Shown one piece after another: positions 8,652 to 17,564 of a stretch of DNA of 64,000 nt (positions within the stretch are counted from its first letter, which is position 1; each line of letters begins with the position of its first letter). This DNA is from Clostridiales bacterium. GTDB taxonomy: Bacteria > Bacillota > Clostridia > Oscillospirales > Acutalibacteraceae. The notes beneath the pieces are model-generated. The model did not search any database. It saw nothing but the letters and a program-made list of their open reading frames with translations, and was not told the DNA's origin. The DNA is taken from NCBI GenBank assembly GCA_024690965.1, contig JAILOG010000013.1, positions 62,001 to 126,000 of the forward strand, written 5' to 3'. Made by a program: the position numbers and the translations under genes.

Positions 8652-10991
8652 TTATTTGGGGTTTGCGGGGGATTTATAATCAATTTTTCTTAATAAAGCC
8701 GTGTCAAGCACTTCGTCTATGTATTTAACGGGCACAAATTTTACATTCTCTTTTACCGTTTTGTCCACAAGCTCCAAATCAGGGACGTTTTCCTGAGGTA
8801 TTATAACCGTATCTATTCCCAGCTTATAAGCTGCCATAGACTTCTCTTTAAGTCCGCCGATCGGTAAAACTCTGCCGCGCAGGGTTATCTCCCCTGTCAT
8901 TGCAACGTTATGTTTTATAGGAATGTTTGTAAGCGCGGAAACGATAGCCGTTGCCATTGTTATTCCGGCTGACGGACCGTCTTTTGGTATTGCGCCCTCG
9001 GGCGCGTGGATATGGATATCCTTGTTTTTGTAAAACTCATCGTCAATGCTGTATTTTGACGCGTTGCATCGCACGCAGCTTATCGCCGTAACAGCGGATT
9101 CCTGCATTACGTCTCCCAGAGAGCCCGTAAGCTCGGTTTTTCCCGTGCCGCTCATTATGGCAACTTCAATAGGCAAAACCTCTCCGCCTGCGGATGTCCA
9201 CGCAAGACCTGTCGCAACGCCTGTTTCATCTGTCTTGTTCAAATTATCGGGTTTAAATTTTTCAACACCGAGAAGATCTTTAAGTTTCACCAAATCAACG
9301 GTCACTTTTTCTTCCGAGTTTGAAACTATGCTTACGGCAAGCTTAGAAAGAACCTTTTCTATTGTTCTTTCAAGATTTCTCACACCTGCCTCGTGGGTGT
9401 AGCAGTCTATCATTTTGTATATGGTTTTATCCGCGAATTTTACCTGTGTTGACTTTATTCCGCAGTTTTTGAGCTGTTTGGGGATAAGATGCTTTTTGGC
9501 TATCTGGTATTTCTCTTCGCGAGTATAGCTGTCTATCTCTATTACATCCATTCTGTCAAGCAAAGGTCGCGGTATGTCGCCCATGTCGTTCGCGGTGGTT
9601 ATAAACATAACCTTGCTCAAATCAAACGGCATATCAAAATAGTGATCGTAAAATGTTCCGTTTTGCTCGCTGTCAAGCACCTCAAGCATTGCCGAAGCGG
9701 GATCACCTTTATAATCGCTTGCCATTTTATCTATTTCGTCAAGTATTATAAGCGGATTAGACGTTCCTGCCTTTTTAATCGCATCCATTATCCTGCCGCA
9801 CATCGCGCCTAAATATGTGCGCCTGTGACCTCTTATTTCAGCCTCGTCACGCACACCGCCGAGAGAAATACGTTGACATTTTCTGCCTATTGCCGCGGCA
9901 ATAGATTGCGCGATTGATGTTTTTCCCACTCCCGGAGGACCTACAAGACAAAGTATTTGTCCTTTTACATCGGGGTTGAGTATTTTAACCGCCAAGCGCT
10001 CTATTATTTTTTCTTTAACCTTGTCAAGACCGTAATGGTTTTTGTCAAGGGTCTTTTTCACCTTATCAAGATTTATTTTATCTTTTGAATACTTACCCCA
10101 CGGAAGCTCCAAACAGGCGTCGAGATAAGCTCTTATCAAACTGCCCTCTTGAGAGCCGAAAGGCATTTTTTCCAGCTTGTCGCATTCCCTGAGCAATATC
10201 TTTTTGTTTTCGTCGGGCATTTTCGCGCGCGATATTTTTTGCCTGTAATCCTCGGTCTCGCTTTCTTCGTCCTCGCCGAGTTCTTCCCTTATGGTGCGCA
10301 TTTCTTCGTTGAGAAAATAGCTTCTTTGATGCTCGTCCATCTTAAGCCTTGTTTTCTCAAATATTTCCTGCTGTATTTCCAGGACCTCTATCTCTTGCCT
10401 GAGCATAAAGATAAGGGTAGTCGCGAATTCCTCTTTATTTGTAATTTCTATCAAAGCCTGCTTTTCAAGCGCATCTACATTTACTTCTCCTGCGATAAGA
10501 TATTCTGTTCTGAGTAAGGTCTTTGAACTGTCCAGCTTTCTGAAAAAGTCGGGCAGTATCTTTGTTTTATAAGACGCGTAATCGTAATACAGATCGCGCA
10601 ATGTCTTTATCATTGCCATGTGCACGGCGGTATCGGGAGAATCATCTTCTTCCAGGAGCTCTACATCGGCAAGCGGCAAAGCTTTTGAATCTTCGGAAAT
10701 AATTTTTCCTATATGTAAGCCCTCACAAACGAGTGTAAGAGTTCCGTTTTGGCTTTTTGACATCTGTAATACCTTTGCGACGGTACCTGTTCTGTAAACG
10801 TTGGCTACCGTCGCGGGATAGCAAAACGGGTCTGTTTGCAGTGTAACAAATATATTTTTTTCAAATTTCAGCGCAGAAGAAAGCGCTGTCATTCCAAGCT
10901 CCTTTGAAAGCTCGAATCTTACAACGCATCCCGGAAAAAGAACGTTTGCCTGCATTGTAAGCACTGTAATATTTTTAATAGGTTCGCTCAA
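8652..10991 (-). CDS. lon: ATP-dependent protease Lon
   Basis: This is a LonA-type protease of 779 residues: an N-terminal substrate-binding domain, an AAA+ module with Walker A GPPGVGKTS near 351-359 and Walker B IILDEIDKM, and a C-terminal protease domain with the catalytic serine in DGPSAG (near 674) and the lysine in GGLKEK (near 715). It degrades damaged and short-lived regulatory proteins. The longest frame opens with an ATG abutting AAGGAG; the TTG nine bases downstream of that ribosome site, giving MSEPIKN, is the better start. It sits between clpX and ysxC. Confidence 0.95.
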   Translation of the reverse strand: MSEPIKNITVLTMQANVLFPGCVVRFELSKELGMTALSSALKFEKNIFVTLQTDPFCYPATVANVYRTGTVAKVLQMSKSQNGTLTLVCEGLHIGKIISEDSKALPLADVELLEEDDSPDTAVHMAMIKTLRDLYYDYASYKTKILPDFFRKLDSSKTLLRTEYLIAGEVNVDALEKQALIEITNKEEFATTLIFMLRQEIEVLEIQQEIFEKTRLKMDEHQRSYFLNEEMRTIREELGEDEESETEDYRQKISRAKMPDENKKILLRECDKLEKMPFGSQEGSLIRAYLDACLELPWGKYSKDKINLDKVKKTLDKNHYGLDKVKEKIIERLAVKILNPDVKGQILCLVGPPGVGKTSIAQSIAAAIGRKCQRISLGGVRDEAEIRGHRRTYLGAMCGRIMDAIKKAGTSNPLIILDEIDKMASDYKGDPASAMLEVLDSEQNGTFYDHYFDMPFDLSKVMFITTANDMGDIPRPLLDRMDVIEIDSYTREEKYQIAKKHLIPKQLKNCGIKSTQVKFADKTIYKMIDCYTHEAGVRNLERTIEKVLSKLAVSIVSNSEEKVTVDLVKLKDLLGVEKFKPDNLNKTDETGVATGLAWTSAGGEVLPIEVAIMSGTGKTELTGSLGDVMQESAVTAISCVRCNASKYSIDDEFYKNKDIHIHAPEGAIPKDGPSAGITMATAIVSALTNIPIKHNVAMTGEITLRGRVLPIGGLKEKSMAAYKLGIDTVIIPQENVPDLELVDKTVKENVKFVPVKYIDEVLDTALLRKIDYKSPANPK

Positions 10992-11058
10992 GTATATCAT
11001 CTCCTTTTTGCGAATATGTTATCGGCTGCACATCAAAAGCAACGTGCAGCCGCATAAA

Positions 11059-12381
11059 TTAAGACGCGTTGTCTTTTCTTTTTCTCATTTTCGGCTTTTG
11101 TATTTCACTGAGGCGCTGGGGGTCGTGTGTTATGCGCGGCATTGCGCCTTTTGTAACGGCAGCCTCGGTTATTGTTATTTTTTCTGTTGTTTCATCTGAA
11201 GGCACTTCAAACATAAGGTCCTTAAGCAGGTTTTCGACAATTGTTTTCAGTCCTCTTGCGCCTGTGTTCTGCTCAAGAGCTTTTTTTGCGATAGCCTTTA
11301 AAGCCTTTGGCTCGAATTTAAGTTGCGCGTCGTCCATCTCAAACAATTTGGTGTATTGCTTAATTATAGAGTTTTTAGGCTCGGTGAGTATTCTCACAAG
11401 CATATCCTCATCTAAACCGTCAAGCGGTGTTATTACGGGAAGTCTGCCCATAAGCTCGGGTATCATACCGTATTTTACGAGATCGTGAGCCACAACATCA
11501 TGCATCCAGCTGGATGCATCAAGCTCTTTTTGGCTTTTTACATCCGCGCCGAAGCCCAGCGCGGAAGACGCCGTGCGCTTTTGAACTATCTTTTGCAAGC
11601 CGTCAAAAGCACCGCCACATATAAACAAGATATTTGTTGTATCTATCTGAATAAACTCTTGCTGGGGATGTTTTCTGCCGCCGGTGGGGGGGACGTTGGA
11701 AACGGTTCCTTCAATTATTTTAAGAAGCGCCTGCTGAACGCCCTCGCCGCTTACATCACGTGTTATGGACGGGTTTTCCGATTTTCTCGCGATTTTGTCT
11801 ATCTCGTCTATATAAATTATTCCGTGTTCGGCGCGCTTAACGTCATAATCCGCTGCTTGTATGAGCCTTAAAAGAATATTTTCCACATCTTCGCCCACAT
11901 AGCCTGCTTCGGTAAGCGTTGTAGCGTCTGCAATGGCAAAAGGCACGTCTATTATTTTAGAAAGCGTCTGTGCCAAAAATGTTTTTCCCACGCCTGTGGG
12001 TCCCAAAAGCAAAACATTGCTTTTAGAGAGGGTAACATCGCTTTCGGTATTCTTTGAAAAGATTCTCTTGTAGTGATTATAAACAGCGACGCTTAAAGCT
12101 TTTTTTGCTTCGTCCTGTCCTATTACATACTCGTTTAGCTTTTCGTATATTTCTTTGGGCTTAAAAAGCTTGTCGGGGTCAAATCCCTCTATGCCCGTTT
12201 GCTTTTTCGGCTCTATTATGGGCTTTACCTTGCTACCGAAAAACATATCGTGGCAGGCGAGAACGCAGTCCTCGCAAATATAAGCGTCTATGCCGCCGAT
12301 TATTCTTTTTTTAAGCTCTTTGTCGGTTTTTCCGCAAAATGAGCAATATACAAAATCGTCGTTGTTAATTCTGTCTGCCAT
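11059..12381 (-). CDS. clpX: ATP-dependent Clp protease ATP-binding subunit ClpX
   Basis: The 440-residue unfoldase recognises tagged substrates and feeds them to ClpP. An N-terminal C4 zinc-binding domain is visible (Cys13, Cys16, Cys36, Cys39), followed by the AAA+ module with Walker A GPTGVGKT, Walker [10 protein letters not shown] and the IGF-like region needed for ClpP docking (LGFGADV). It lies 21 bases downstream of clpP, with a GAGGTG ribosome site, so the two are made together. Confidence 0.97.
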   Translation of the reverse strand: MADRINNDDFVYCSFCGKTDKELKKRIIGGIDAYICEDCVLACHDMFFGSKVKPIIEPKKQTGIEGFDPDKLFKPKEIYEKLNEYVIGQDEAKKALSVAVYNHYKRIFSKNTESDVTLSKSNVLLLGPTGVGKTFLAQTLSKIIDVPFAIADATTLTEAGYVGEDVENILLRLIQAADYDVKRAEHGIIYIDEIDKIARKSENPSITRDVSGEGVQQALLKIIEGTVSNVPPTGGRKHPQQEFIQIDTTNILFICGGAFDGLQKIVQKRTASSALGFGADVKSQKELDASSWMHDVVAHDLVKYGMIPELMGRLPVITPLDGLDEDMLVRILTEPKNSIIKQYTKLFEMDDAQLKFEPKALKAIAKKALEQNTGARGLKTIVENLLKDLMFEVPSDETTEKITITEAAVTKGAMPRITHDPQRLSEIQKPKMRKRKDNAS

Positions 12382-12402
12382 ATGGCACCTCTTTGCAATA
12401 AA

Positions 12403-12990
12403 TTATCTTGAAGTAATCACCTTATCTATAAGGCCGTACTCCATAGCCTCCTGCGCAGTCATAAAGTTGTCTCTTTCCGTGTCGCGCGCAATTATATCTA
12501 TCGGCTTGCCCGTGTTGTCGGCAAGTATCTGATTTAACTTTTGCTTCGTTTTTATAATGTGGTCGGCGTGTATCATAATATCGGTTGCCTGACCCTGTGC
12601 GCCGCCGCTCGGCTGATGTATCATTATCTCACTGTTCGGCAGGGCAAGCCTTTTTCCCTTTGCGCCTGCAGCAAGAAGAAACGCGCCCATACTTGCCGCC
12701 ATACCCATACAGATTGTAGAAACATCACATTTAATATACTGCATAGTATCATATATAGACAATCCCGCGGTTACGGAACCGCCCGGGCTGTTAATATAAA
12801 GGCTTATATCCTTAGACGGGTCCTGACCCTCAAGATAAAGCAGCTGTGCCACAATAAGGCTTGCGGTAACATTGTTTACTTCGTCTGTAAGCATAATTAT
12901 CCTGTCGTTTAAAAGGCGTGAATAAATGTCGTAAGAACGCTCTCCTCTGCTTGTTTGTTCTACAACATAAGGTACTAAATTCATATTCAT
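12403..12990 (-). CDS. clpP: ATP-dependent Clp protease proteolytic subunit ClpP
   Basis: This is a serine protease of 195 residues that forms the tetradecameric chamber used by ClpX. The catalytic triad is Ser100 (MAASMG), His125 (MIHQP) and Asp174 (RDTERDNF). A longer frame begins at a GTG that overlaps the ribosome site AAGGAG; the ATG 11 bases after that site gives the familiar N-terminus [21 protein letters not shown]. Its leader holds a 13-bp inverted repeat (13023-13052). No CtsR box or CIRCE element was recognised upstream. Confidence 0.96.
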   Translation of the reverse strand: MNMNLVPYVVEQTSRGERSYDIYSRLLNDRIIMLTDEVNNVTASLIVAQLLYLEGQDPSKDISLYINSPGGSVTAGLSIYDTMQYIKCDVSTICMGMAASMGAFLLAAGAKGKRLALPNSEIMIHQPSGGAQGQATDIMIHADHIIKTKQKLNQILADNTGKPIDIIARDTERDNFMTAQEAMEYGLIDKVITSR

Positions 12991-13022
12991 AAAATAACAC
13001 ACTCCTTAAAATAATATACACT

Positions 13023-13052
13023 GTTAGGGCGATAAATTATTATCGCCCTAAC
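13023..13052 (-). promoter_or_regulatory. 13-bp inverted repeat in the clpP leader
   Basis: GTTAGGGCGATAA (13023-13035) and its exact complement (13040-13052) flank a 4-base loop. No T-run follows on either strand, so it is not an ordinary intrinsic terminator. It ends about 20 bases before the clpP ribosome site, so it would form a hairpin in the 5' leader or serve as a protein-binding palindrome. Confidence 0.7.
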
Positions 13053-13180
13053 CCTTATCAACAATTATATCGGTTTTACAAGAATTATACGGCAATAAAA
13101 TGCTCAACTGCATAGCTGTAAAAGCACCACTGTAAATGATGATTGACAGATTTGCAACACCTTATACTAAAGTCGCCGAA

Positions 13181-14524
13181 TTATTCCTCGGTATTTTCTT
13201 CTTTTGCGGTTTTGGTTGTTTTTTTGGTCGTTCTTTTTGCTTTGGCTTCAACAGCGCTCTCCATAACAAGCTTCATGGCGTTGTCAAGCTTTAAGTTACC
13301 TTCTATCTGCTCTCTGGGAATATATTTCTTTACATTTTCAAGCTCTGTTTTGTAAAGCTCCGAAAGGCTCTTATATTCATCTTCAAGCTGTTCATCGGAA
13401 ACGGTAACGTTTTCAAGCTCCGCTATTTTCTCTACCGCAAGTCTGAGTTTAACTTCGTTTACAGCCTGTGTTCTCTGCTGATCACGGAATTCCTCATCTG
13501 TCATTCCCAAATACTCAAGATATACGTCGTAGCTCAAGTTTTGCGACTCAAGTCTTGCTCTTAAATTGTTAACTATATCGTCTATTCTCAGCTCATACAT
13601 AGCCTCCGGGATATCCGCGACAAGCAAGTCTACAAGCTGCTCGCAGATTTGTTCTTCCTTGGCTCTGTCGGCTTCTCTTTCAAGACGCTCTTTTGCGATA
13701 GCTGCCATTTCTTCTCTGTATTGTTCTACGGTCTCGCTTTTTTCGCTTACGTCTTTTACAAAATCGTCGTCAACTTCGGGCAATTCTTTCATTTTTATTT
13801 CGTGAAGCTTTATCTTAAACTCCGCGTTTTGACCCGCAAGAGACTCCTCGGGATAATCCTCGGGGAATGTAACCTCTATTGAGAAGTCTTCGCCTGCGCT
13901 GTGTCCGAGTATTTTCTCCTCAAATCCGGGGATAAACTGTCCGTCGCCCAAAGTAAGGTTATAGTTTTCCGCTTTTCCGCCGTCAAAAGCAACGCCGTCT
14001 TTAAAGCCCTCAAAGTCAATAACAACTATGTCGCCTGCCTTTGCGGCTCTGTCGTCAACGGTTATTATACGTGCGTTTCTCTCTCTTACTTTCCTGATTT
14101 CGTCATCGATTATATCGTCTGTTACTTTCGCTGATTTTGCGTTGTATTTAAGTCCCTTATAATCGGCAATGCTTACTTCGGGATATGTTGTTACCTCAAC
14201 CTTAAGTGTAAAGCCGTCGTCGCCTATCTCGGTTATCTCGGGGTTCATTCTGTCGCGAATTACTCTGAGATTTGATTCTTTTATCGCCTCGTCTAAAGCA
14301 CGGGGATAAAGCTCTTCAACTGCCTCTTCATAAAAAACGCCCTTGCCGTAGAGCTTTTCTATCATTTGTTTGGGCGCCTTGCCTTTTCTGAAGCCCGGCA
14401 CGTTCATGCTTTTTACCTTGCGTTTGTATATTCTGTCGATACTCGCGGCAAATGTTTCAGCGTCTACATTTACGGTAAGCTCATATCTGTTTGTTTCAAT
14501 ATTTTTACATTCTTTTAAGCTCAT
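13181..14524 (-). CDS. tig: Trigger factor (ribosome-associated chaperone, peptidyl-prolyl isomerase)
   Basis: The 447-residue protein has the ribosome-binding loop GFRKGKAP (45-52), a central FKBP-type isomerase domain (GDIVVIDFEGFKDG... IPGFEEKILG) and a long helical C-terminal chaperone domain ending in a Lys/Thr-rich tail. It binds nascent chains at the ribosome exit tunnel. The GGAGG ribosome site is close to the ATG. It is the first gene of the minus-strand quality-control block and is divergent from pgi. Confidence 0.96.
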   Translation of the reverse strand: MSLKECKNIETNRYELTVNVDAETFAASIDRIYKRKVKSMNVPGFRKGKAPKQMIEKLYGKGVFYEEAVEELYPRALDEAIKESNLRVIRDRMNPEITEIGDDGFTLKVEVTTYPEVSIADYKGLKYNAKSAKVTDDIIDDEIRKVRERNARIITVDDRAAKAGDIVVIDFEGFKDGVAFDGGKAENYNLTLGDGQFIPGFEEKILGHSAGEDFSIEVTFPEDYPEESLAGQNAEFKIKLHEIKMKELPEVDDDFVKDVSEKSETVEQYREEMAAIAKERLEREADRAKEEQICEQLVDLLVADIPEAMYELRIDDIVNNLRARLESQNLSYDVYLEYLGMTDEEFRDQQRTQAVNEVKLRLAVEKIAELENVTVSDEQLEDEYKSLSELYKTELENVKKYIPREQIEGNLKLDNAMKLVMESAVEAKAKRTTKKTTKTAKEENTEE

Positions 14525-14562
14525 TTCTGTTTTGTCCTCCCAAAAAATAACATAACGTTGGG

Positions 14563-14591
14563 ATTATAACATATATATGCAGATTTTTCCA
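14563..14591 (-). promoter_or_regulatory. Promoter of tig
   Basis: On the minus strand TGGAAA and TATAAT are separated by 17 bases, about 40 bases before the tig ATG. Confidence 0.6.
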
Positions 14592-14683
14592 TAGTTTTTT
14601 GAAAAAAATATAATTTTCACCTGCGAAAACAGTATCCTGAGGCAGAGATTTGAGTTTTGATTTTTATTTTTTCAAAAATTGTA

Positions 14684-14712
14684 TTGCAATAGAGCAGTTT
14701 TTATTGTAGAAT
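14684..14712 (+). promoter_or_regulatory. Promoter of pgi
   Basis: TTGCAA (14684-14689) and TAGAAT (14707-14712) are 17 bases apart, just before the pgi ribosome site. Confidence 0.65.
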
Positions 14713-14758
14713 AATTTATACCATTCGGTTTTGTATGTCAAAGGAGGAAAAACTGAAA

Positions 14759-16096
14759 TTGTCTACTCGTTTAAATGACAAATATCTGCGGGGCTTTATA
14801 AAAGATGATGAATACGCAGGTATTATCAATGGTTTACAGGCAGCCCACGAAGCCCTGCACAGCGGAAAAGGGCTCGGAAACGATTATATAGGTTGGCTTG
14901 ACCTGCCCAAAAATTATGATAAAGAGGAATTTGACCGCATTAAGCGTGCGGCAGAAAAAATAAAATCAAACAGCGATATTTTTATAGTAATAGGCATCGG
15001 CGGCTCATATTTGGGCGCGCGTGCCGCAATAGAATTTATAAAATCGCCTAATTATAATTTGATCGCAAAAGATACCCCGAAAATATTTTTTACCGGCAAC
15101 AGCATAAGCTCAGACGCGTTAAGCGAGCTTTTGGAGCTTTGTGAGGGCAAGGATATCTCGATAAATATGATATCAAAATCGGGAACTACTACGGAGCCCG
15201 CGATAGCCTTCAGAGTGTTAAGGGAGTTGCTTGAGAAGAAATACGGCAAGCAGGGCGCAAAAGAGAGGATTTTTTGCACTACGGATAAGGCAAAAGGTAC
15301 CCTTAAACAACTTGCCGATAAAGAGGGTTACGAGACTTTTGTCGTACCGGACGACGTCGGAGGCAGATATTCTGTTTTAACAGCGGTCGGGCTGTTGCCT
15401 ATCGCCGTAAGCGGAGCCGATGTTGACGCGCTTATGAAAGGCGCCGAAGATGCGATGAATGCTCTGTCGGTTTACGACGCGGATAAAAACGATTGTTACA
15501 AATACGCCTTAATAAGGAATATATTATACAACAAAGGCAAAACAACGGAGATACTTGTAAGCTATGAGCCTGCTTTCGCGATGATGAGCGAGTGGTTTAA
15601 ACAGCTTTTCGGCGAAAGCGAAGGCAAAGACAACAAGGGAATTTTCCCCGCTTCAGTTATTTTCTCAACGGATCTGCACTCTATGGGTCAGTATATACAA
15701 GACGGCAGACGAAATATTTTTGAGACGGTAATTTTGTTTGAAAAAGCCAAAAGAGAGATTGTTATATCTCACGATGATGAGAATACGGACGGACTTAATT
15801 TCCTTTCTGGCAAAACGATGTCTTATGTAAACCGTAAGGCATTTGAAGGAACGGTGCTCGCGCATAACGACGGCGGCGTTCCCAATGTTGTTTTAACATT
15901 ACCCGAAATGAATGAATATGAGCTTGGTTATTTCGTTTACTTTATGGAAAAAGCCTGTGCGATAAGCGGATATCTGCTCGGAGTAAATCCGTTTAATCAG
16001 CCGGGCGTGGAAAGCTACAAAAAGAATATGTTTGCGCTGCTTGGTAAGCCGGGGTATGAATCGGCAAGAGCAGAGCTTGAAAAAAGGCTTGGATAA
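14759..16096 (+). CDS. pgi: Glucose-6-phosphate isomerase
   Basis: The enzyme interconverts glucose-6-phosphate and fructose-6-phosphate in glycolysis. Visible signatures are [22 protein letters not shown], the PGI-type segment [17 protein letters not shown] and [13 protein letters not shown] near the C-terminus. The longest frame starts at the ATG at 14735, but the ribosome site AAGGAGG (14741-14747) lies after that ATG. The in-frame TTG at 14759, 11 bases after the ribosome site, is therefore the likely start, giving 445 residues and an N-terminal length matching Clostridial homologues. The assignment of enzyme is secure; the start is inferred. Confidence 0.93.
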   Translation: MSTRLNDKYLRGFIKDDEYAGIINGLQAAHEALHSGKGLGNDYIGWLDLPKNYDKEEFDRIKRAAEKIKSNSDIFIVIGIGGSYLGARAAIEFIKSPNYNLIAKDTPKIFFTGNSISSDALSELLELCEGKDISINMISKSGTTTEPAIAFRVLRELLEKKYGKQGAKERIFCTTDKAKGTLKQLADKEGYETFVVPDDVGGRYSVLTAVGLLPIAVSGADVDALMKGAEDAMNALSVYDADKNDCYKYALIRNILYNKGKTTEILVSYEPAFAMMSEWFKQLFGESEGKDNKGIFPASVIFSTDLHSMGQYIQDGRRNIFETVILFEKAKREIVISHDDENTDGLNFLSGKTMSYVNRKAFEGTVLAHNDGGVPNVVLTLPEMNEYELGYFVYFMEKACAISGYLLGVNPFNQPGVESYKKNMFALLGKPGYESARAELEKRLG

Positions 16097-16175
16097 CGCA
16101 TATAACTGTGTTTTGAATTTATAAATAACAGCAATTAAAATAAATCCCGTTGCGGGAAAACAGGAGGAATTCACT

Positions 16176-16592
16176 ATGGTTAAATTAATTATCGGAAAAA
16201 AGGGCAGCGGCAAAACTAAAAAGCTTATCGACCTCGCGAACGATGCTGTAAAAGTTTCTAAGGGCAACGTTGTTGTTATCGAAAAGGGTTCTAAGCTTAC
16301 ATACGACCTTACACACAAAGCAAGACTTATAGACGCAGAAAGCTACAATGTTTCCGGTTATGATATGCTTTTTGGCTTTGTAAGCGGCATATGCGCAGGC
16401 AACTATGATGTTACCGATATACTTATCGACTCTACATTCAAGCTTTGCGGCAACAATATGGAAGAACTTGAAAAATTTGTTGCTAAATTAAACGCTCTTG
16501 AGGCACACGCCTCGGCTTCTATAACCCTTCTTATAAGCGCCGACAAAACAGAGCTTCCCGCTCACCTTGAGGCAGAGTACGTTCATATTTGA
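16176..16592 (+). CDS. Small P-loop ATP-binding protein of unknown role
   Basis: This 138-residue protein begins MVKLIIGKKGSGKTKKL, an N-terminal Walker A motif, and continues with short alternating strands and helices typical of a P-loop NTPase. No Walker B of a known family is clear; DILIDSTFKL near residue 85 is a candidate. Homologues seen in Clostridia are sometimes loosely labelled twitching motility or ATPase. A strong AGGAGG ribosome site precedes the ATG. It stands alone between pgi and the hydrogenase operon and has its own terminator. I do not know its function. Confidence 0.6.
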   Translation: MVKLIIGKKGSGKTKKLIDLANDAVKVSKGNVVVIEKGSKLTYDLTHKARLIDAESYNVSGYDMLFGFVSGICAGNYDVTDILIDSTFKLCGNNMEELEKFVAKLNALEAHASASITLLISADKTELPAHLEAEYVHI

Positions 16593-16632
16593 TAATTAAC
16601 GAAGATTTAAAACTTAAGAACTGTTAAATGAG

Positions 16633-16680
16633 CTCCGCGGATGTCAGGTAAAATGCCTGTATCTGTGGAGTTATTTTTTA
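16633..16680 (+). terminator. Intrinsic terminator, member of a recurring palindrome family
   Basis: CTCCGCGGATGTCAGG and CCTGTATCTGTGGAG pair as a roughly 15-bp stem with wobbles and one bulge, followed by TTATTTTTTA. Its sequence is about 31/38 identical to the terminator at 21970-22007. Confidence 0.85.
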
Positions 16681-16813
16681 TGAAGCTTTTATATTGTCAG
16701 GCATTTAATCACTTGATAAGGCAAGTAATAAAAATGTAAAATTTTTCCAAAAAAATAATTTTTTCGGCTTGATTTTTTACAATAATATTTCGTTAATTTT
16801 TTGTCAATAGTAC

Positions 16814-16842
16814 TGGACATTCGACATCTTTTGTAGTAAAAT
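16814..16842 (+). promoter_or_regulatory. Promoter of the hydrogenase operon
   Basis: TGGACA (16814-16819) and TAAAAT (16837-16842) are 17 bases apart. The rest of the 16681-16917 gap is AT-rich; no clear Rex operator was found. Confidence 0.55.
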
Positions 16843-16917
16843 ACTCTGGTACGTTAAAGCTTGTCTGTTTAGTTTGCGGCAGACGGCAGTTTTTATTATA
16901 TTGCAGGAGGATTAGAA

Positions 16918-17415
16918 ATGCAGAAGAAAATAAGCAGTATTCCTTTCAGCGGAACCCCTGAGCAAGAGGCAAAACTAAAGGAGATAATTTCCCGTCATAA
17001 GGATGACCCCGGCGCTGTTATGCCTGTTTTGCAGGAAGCGCAGGATGTTTACGGCTATTTGCCCATAGAGGTTCAAACAATGATAGCCGAAGGGCTTAAT
17101 GTTCCGCTTGAGGAAGTTTACGGCGTTTCAACATTTTATTCACAGTTTGCCCTTTCACCTAAAGGCAAGTATAATATATCGGTTTGTCTGGGAACGGCTT
17201 GCTATGTTAAAGGCTCGGGCCTTTTGCTCGAAGAGCTTACAAAGCAGCTCGGTATAGGCGCGGAGGAATGTACGCCCGACGGCGAGTTTTCTCTTACGGC
17301 GTGCCGCTGTATCGGCGCGTGCGGTCTTGCGCCGGTTCTCACCGTAAATGACGACGTTTACGGCAGACTTGTTCCCGACGATATAAAAGGGATCATAGAC
17401 AAATATAAGGCTTGA
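16918..17415 (+). CDS. hydC: NuoE-like [2Fe-2S] subunit of bifurcating hydrogenase (HydC/HndA)
   Basis: This 165-residue thioredoxin-fold subunit has the canonical [2Fe-2S] cysteine spacing C-X4-C-X35-C-X3-C (Cys90, Cys95, Cys131, Cys135). In electron-bifurcating hydrogenases it works with the NuoF-like and HydA subunits to couple NADH and reduced ferredoxin oxidation to H2 production. It is the first gene of the operon, with an AGGAGG ribosome site before the ATG. Length is normal. Confidence 0.92.
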   Translation: MQKKISSIPFSGTPEQEAKLKEIISRHKDDPGAVMPVLQEAQDVYGYLPIEVQTMIAEGLNVPLEEVYGVSTFYSQFALSPKGKYNISVCLGTACYVKGSGLLLEELTKQLGIGAEECTPDGEFSLTACRCIGACGLAPVLTVNDDVYGRLVPDDIKGIIDKYKA

Positions 17416-17437
17416 TTATTACGGAGGTCTAAACGGT

Positions 17438-17545
17438 ATGATAACTATTGAAGAATTAAACGCCATAAGAGATAAGACAAGAAAAGAGCTTGAGATACGT
17501 CTCGGCGGCAACAAAGAAGATAATAAAGAAAAGAAAGATAAATAA
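17438..17545 (+). CDS. 35-residue small ORF resembling the N-terminus of HndB
   Basis: The reading frame MITIEELNAIRDKTRKELEI... is 35 codons, starts at an ATG 10 bases after a good CGGAGG ribosome site and ends at TAA. It lies exactly where hydrogenase operons of this type usually encode HndB, a thioredoxin-like [2Fe-2S] protein, and its first 20 residues resemble the helical start of such proteins. No cysteine is present, so no cluster can be bound. It is either a retained short peptide or a truncated remnant; the ribosome site and clean spacing suggest it is still translated. Confidence 0.6.
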   Translation: MITIEELNAIRDKTRKELEIRLGGNKEDNKEKKDK

Positions 17546-17564
17546 TTAAAGGAGGCACGCACTT

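Noticed and set aside
12991..13180. CtsR or CIRCE heat-shock operators upstream of clpP
   Set aside because: Neither the CtsR heptad repeat nor the TTAGCACTC-N9-GAGTGCTAA element is present; only the 13-bp inverted repeat is.
16681..16917. A Rex operator upstream of the hydrogenase operon
   Set aside because: Only a single partial half-site (CGTTAA) is visible near 16793; no paired inverted half-sites were found.
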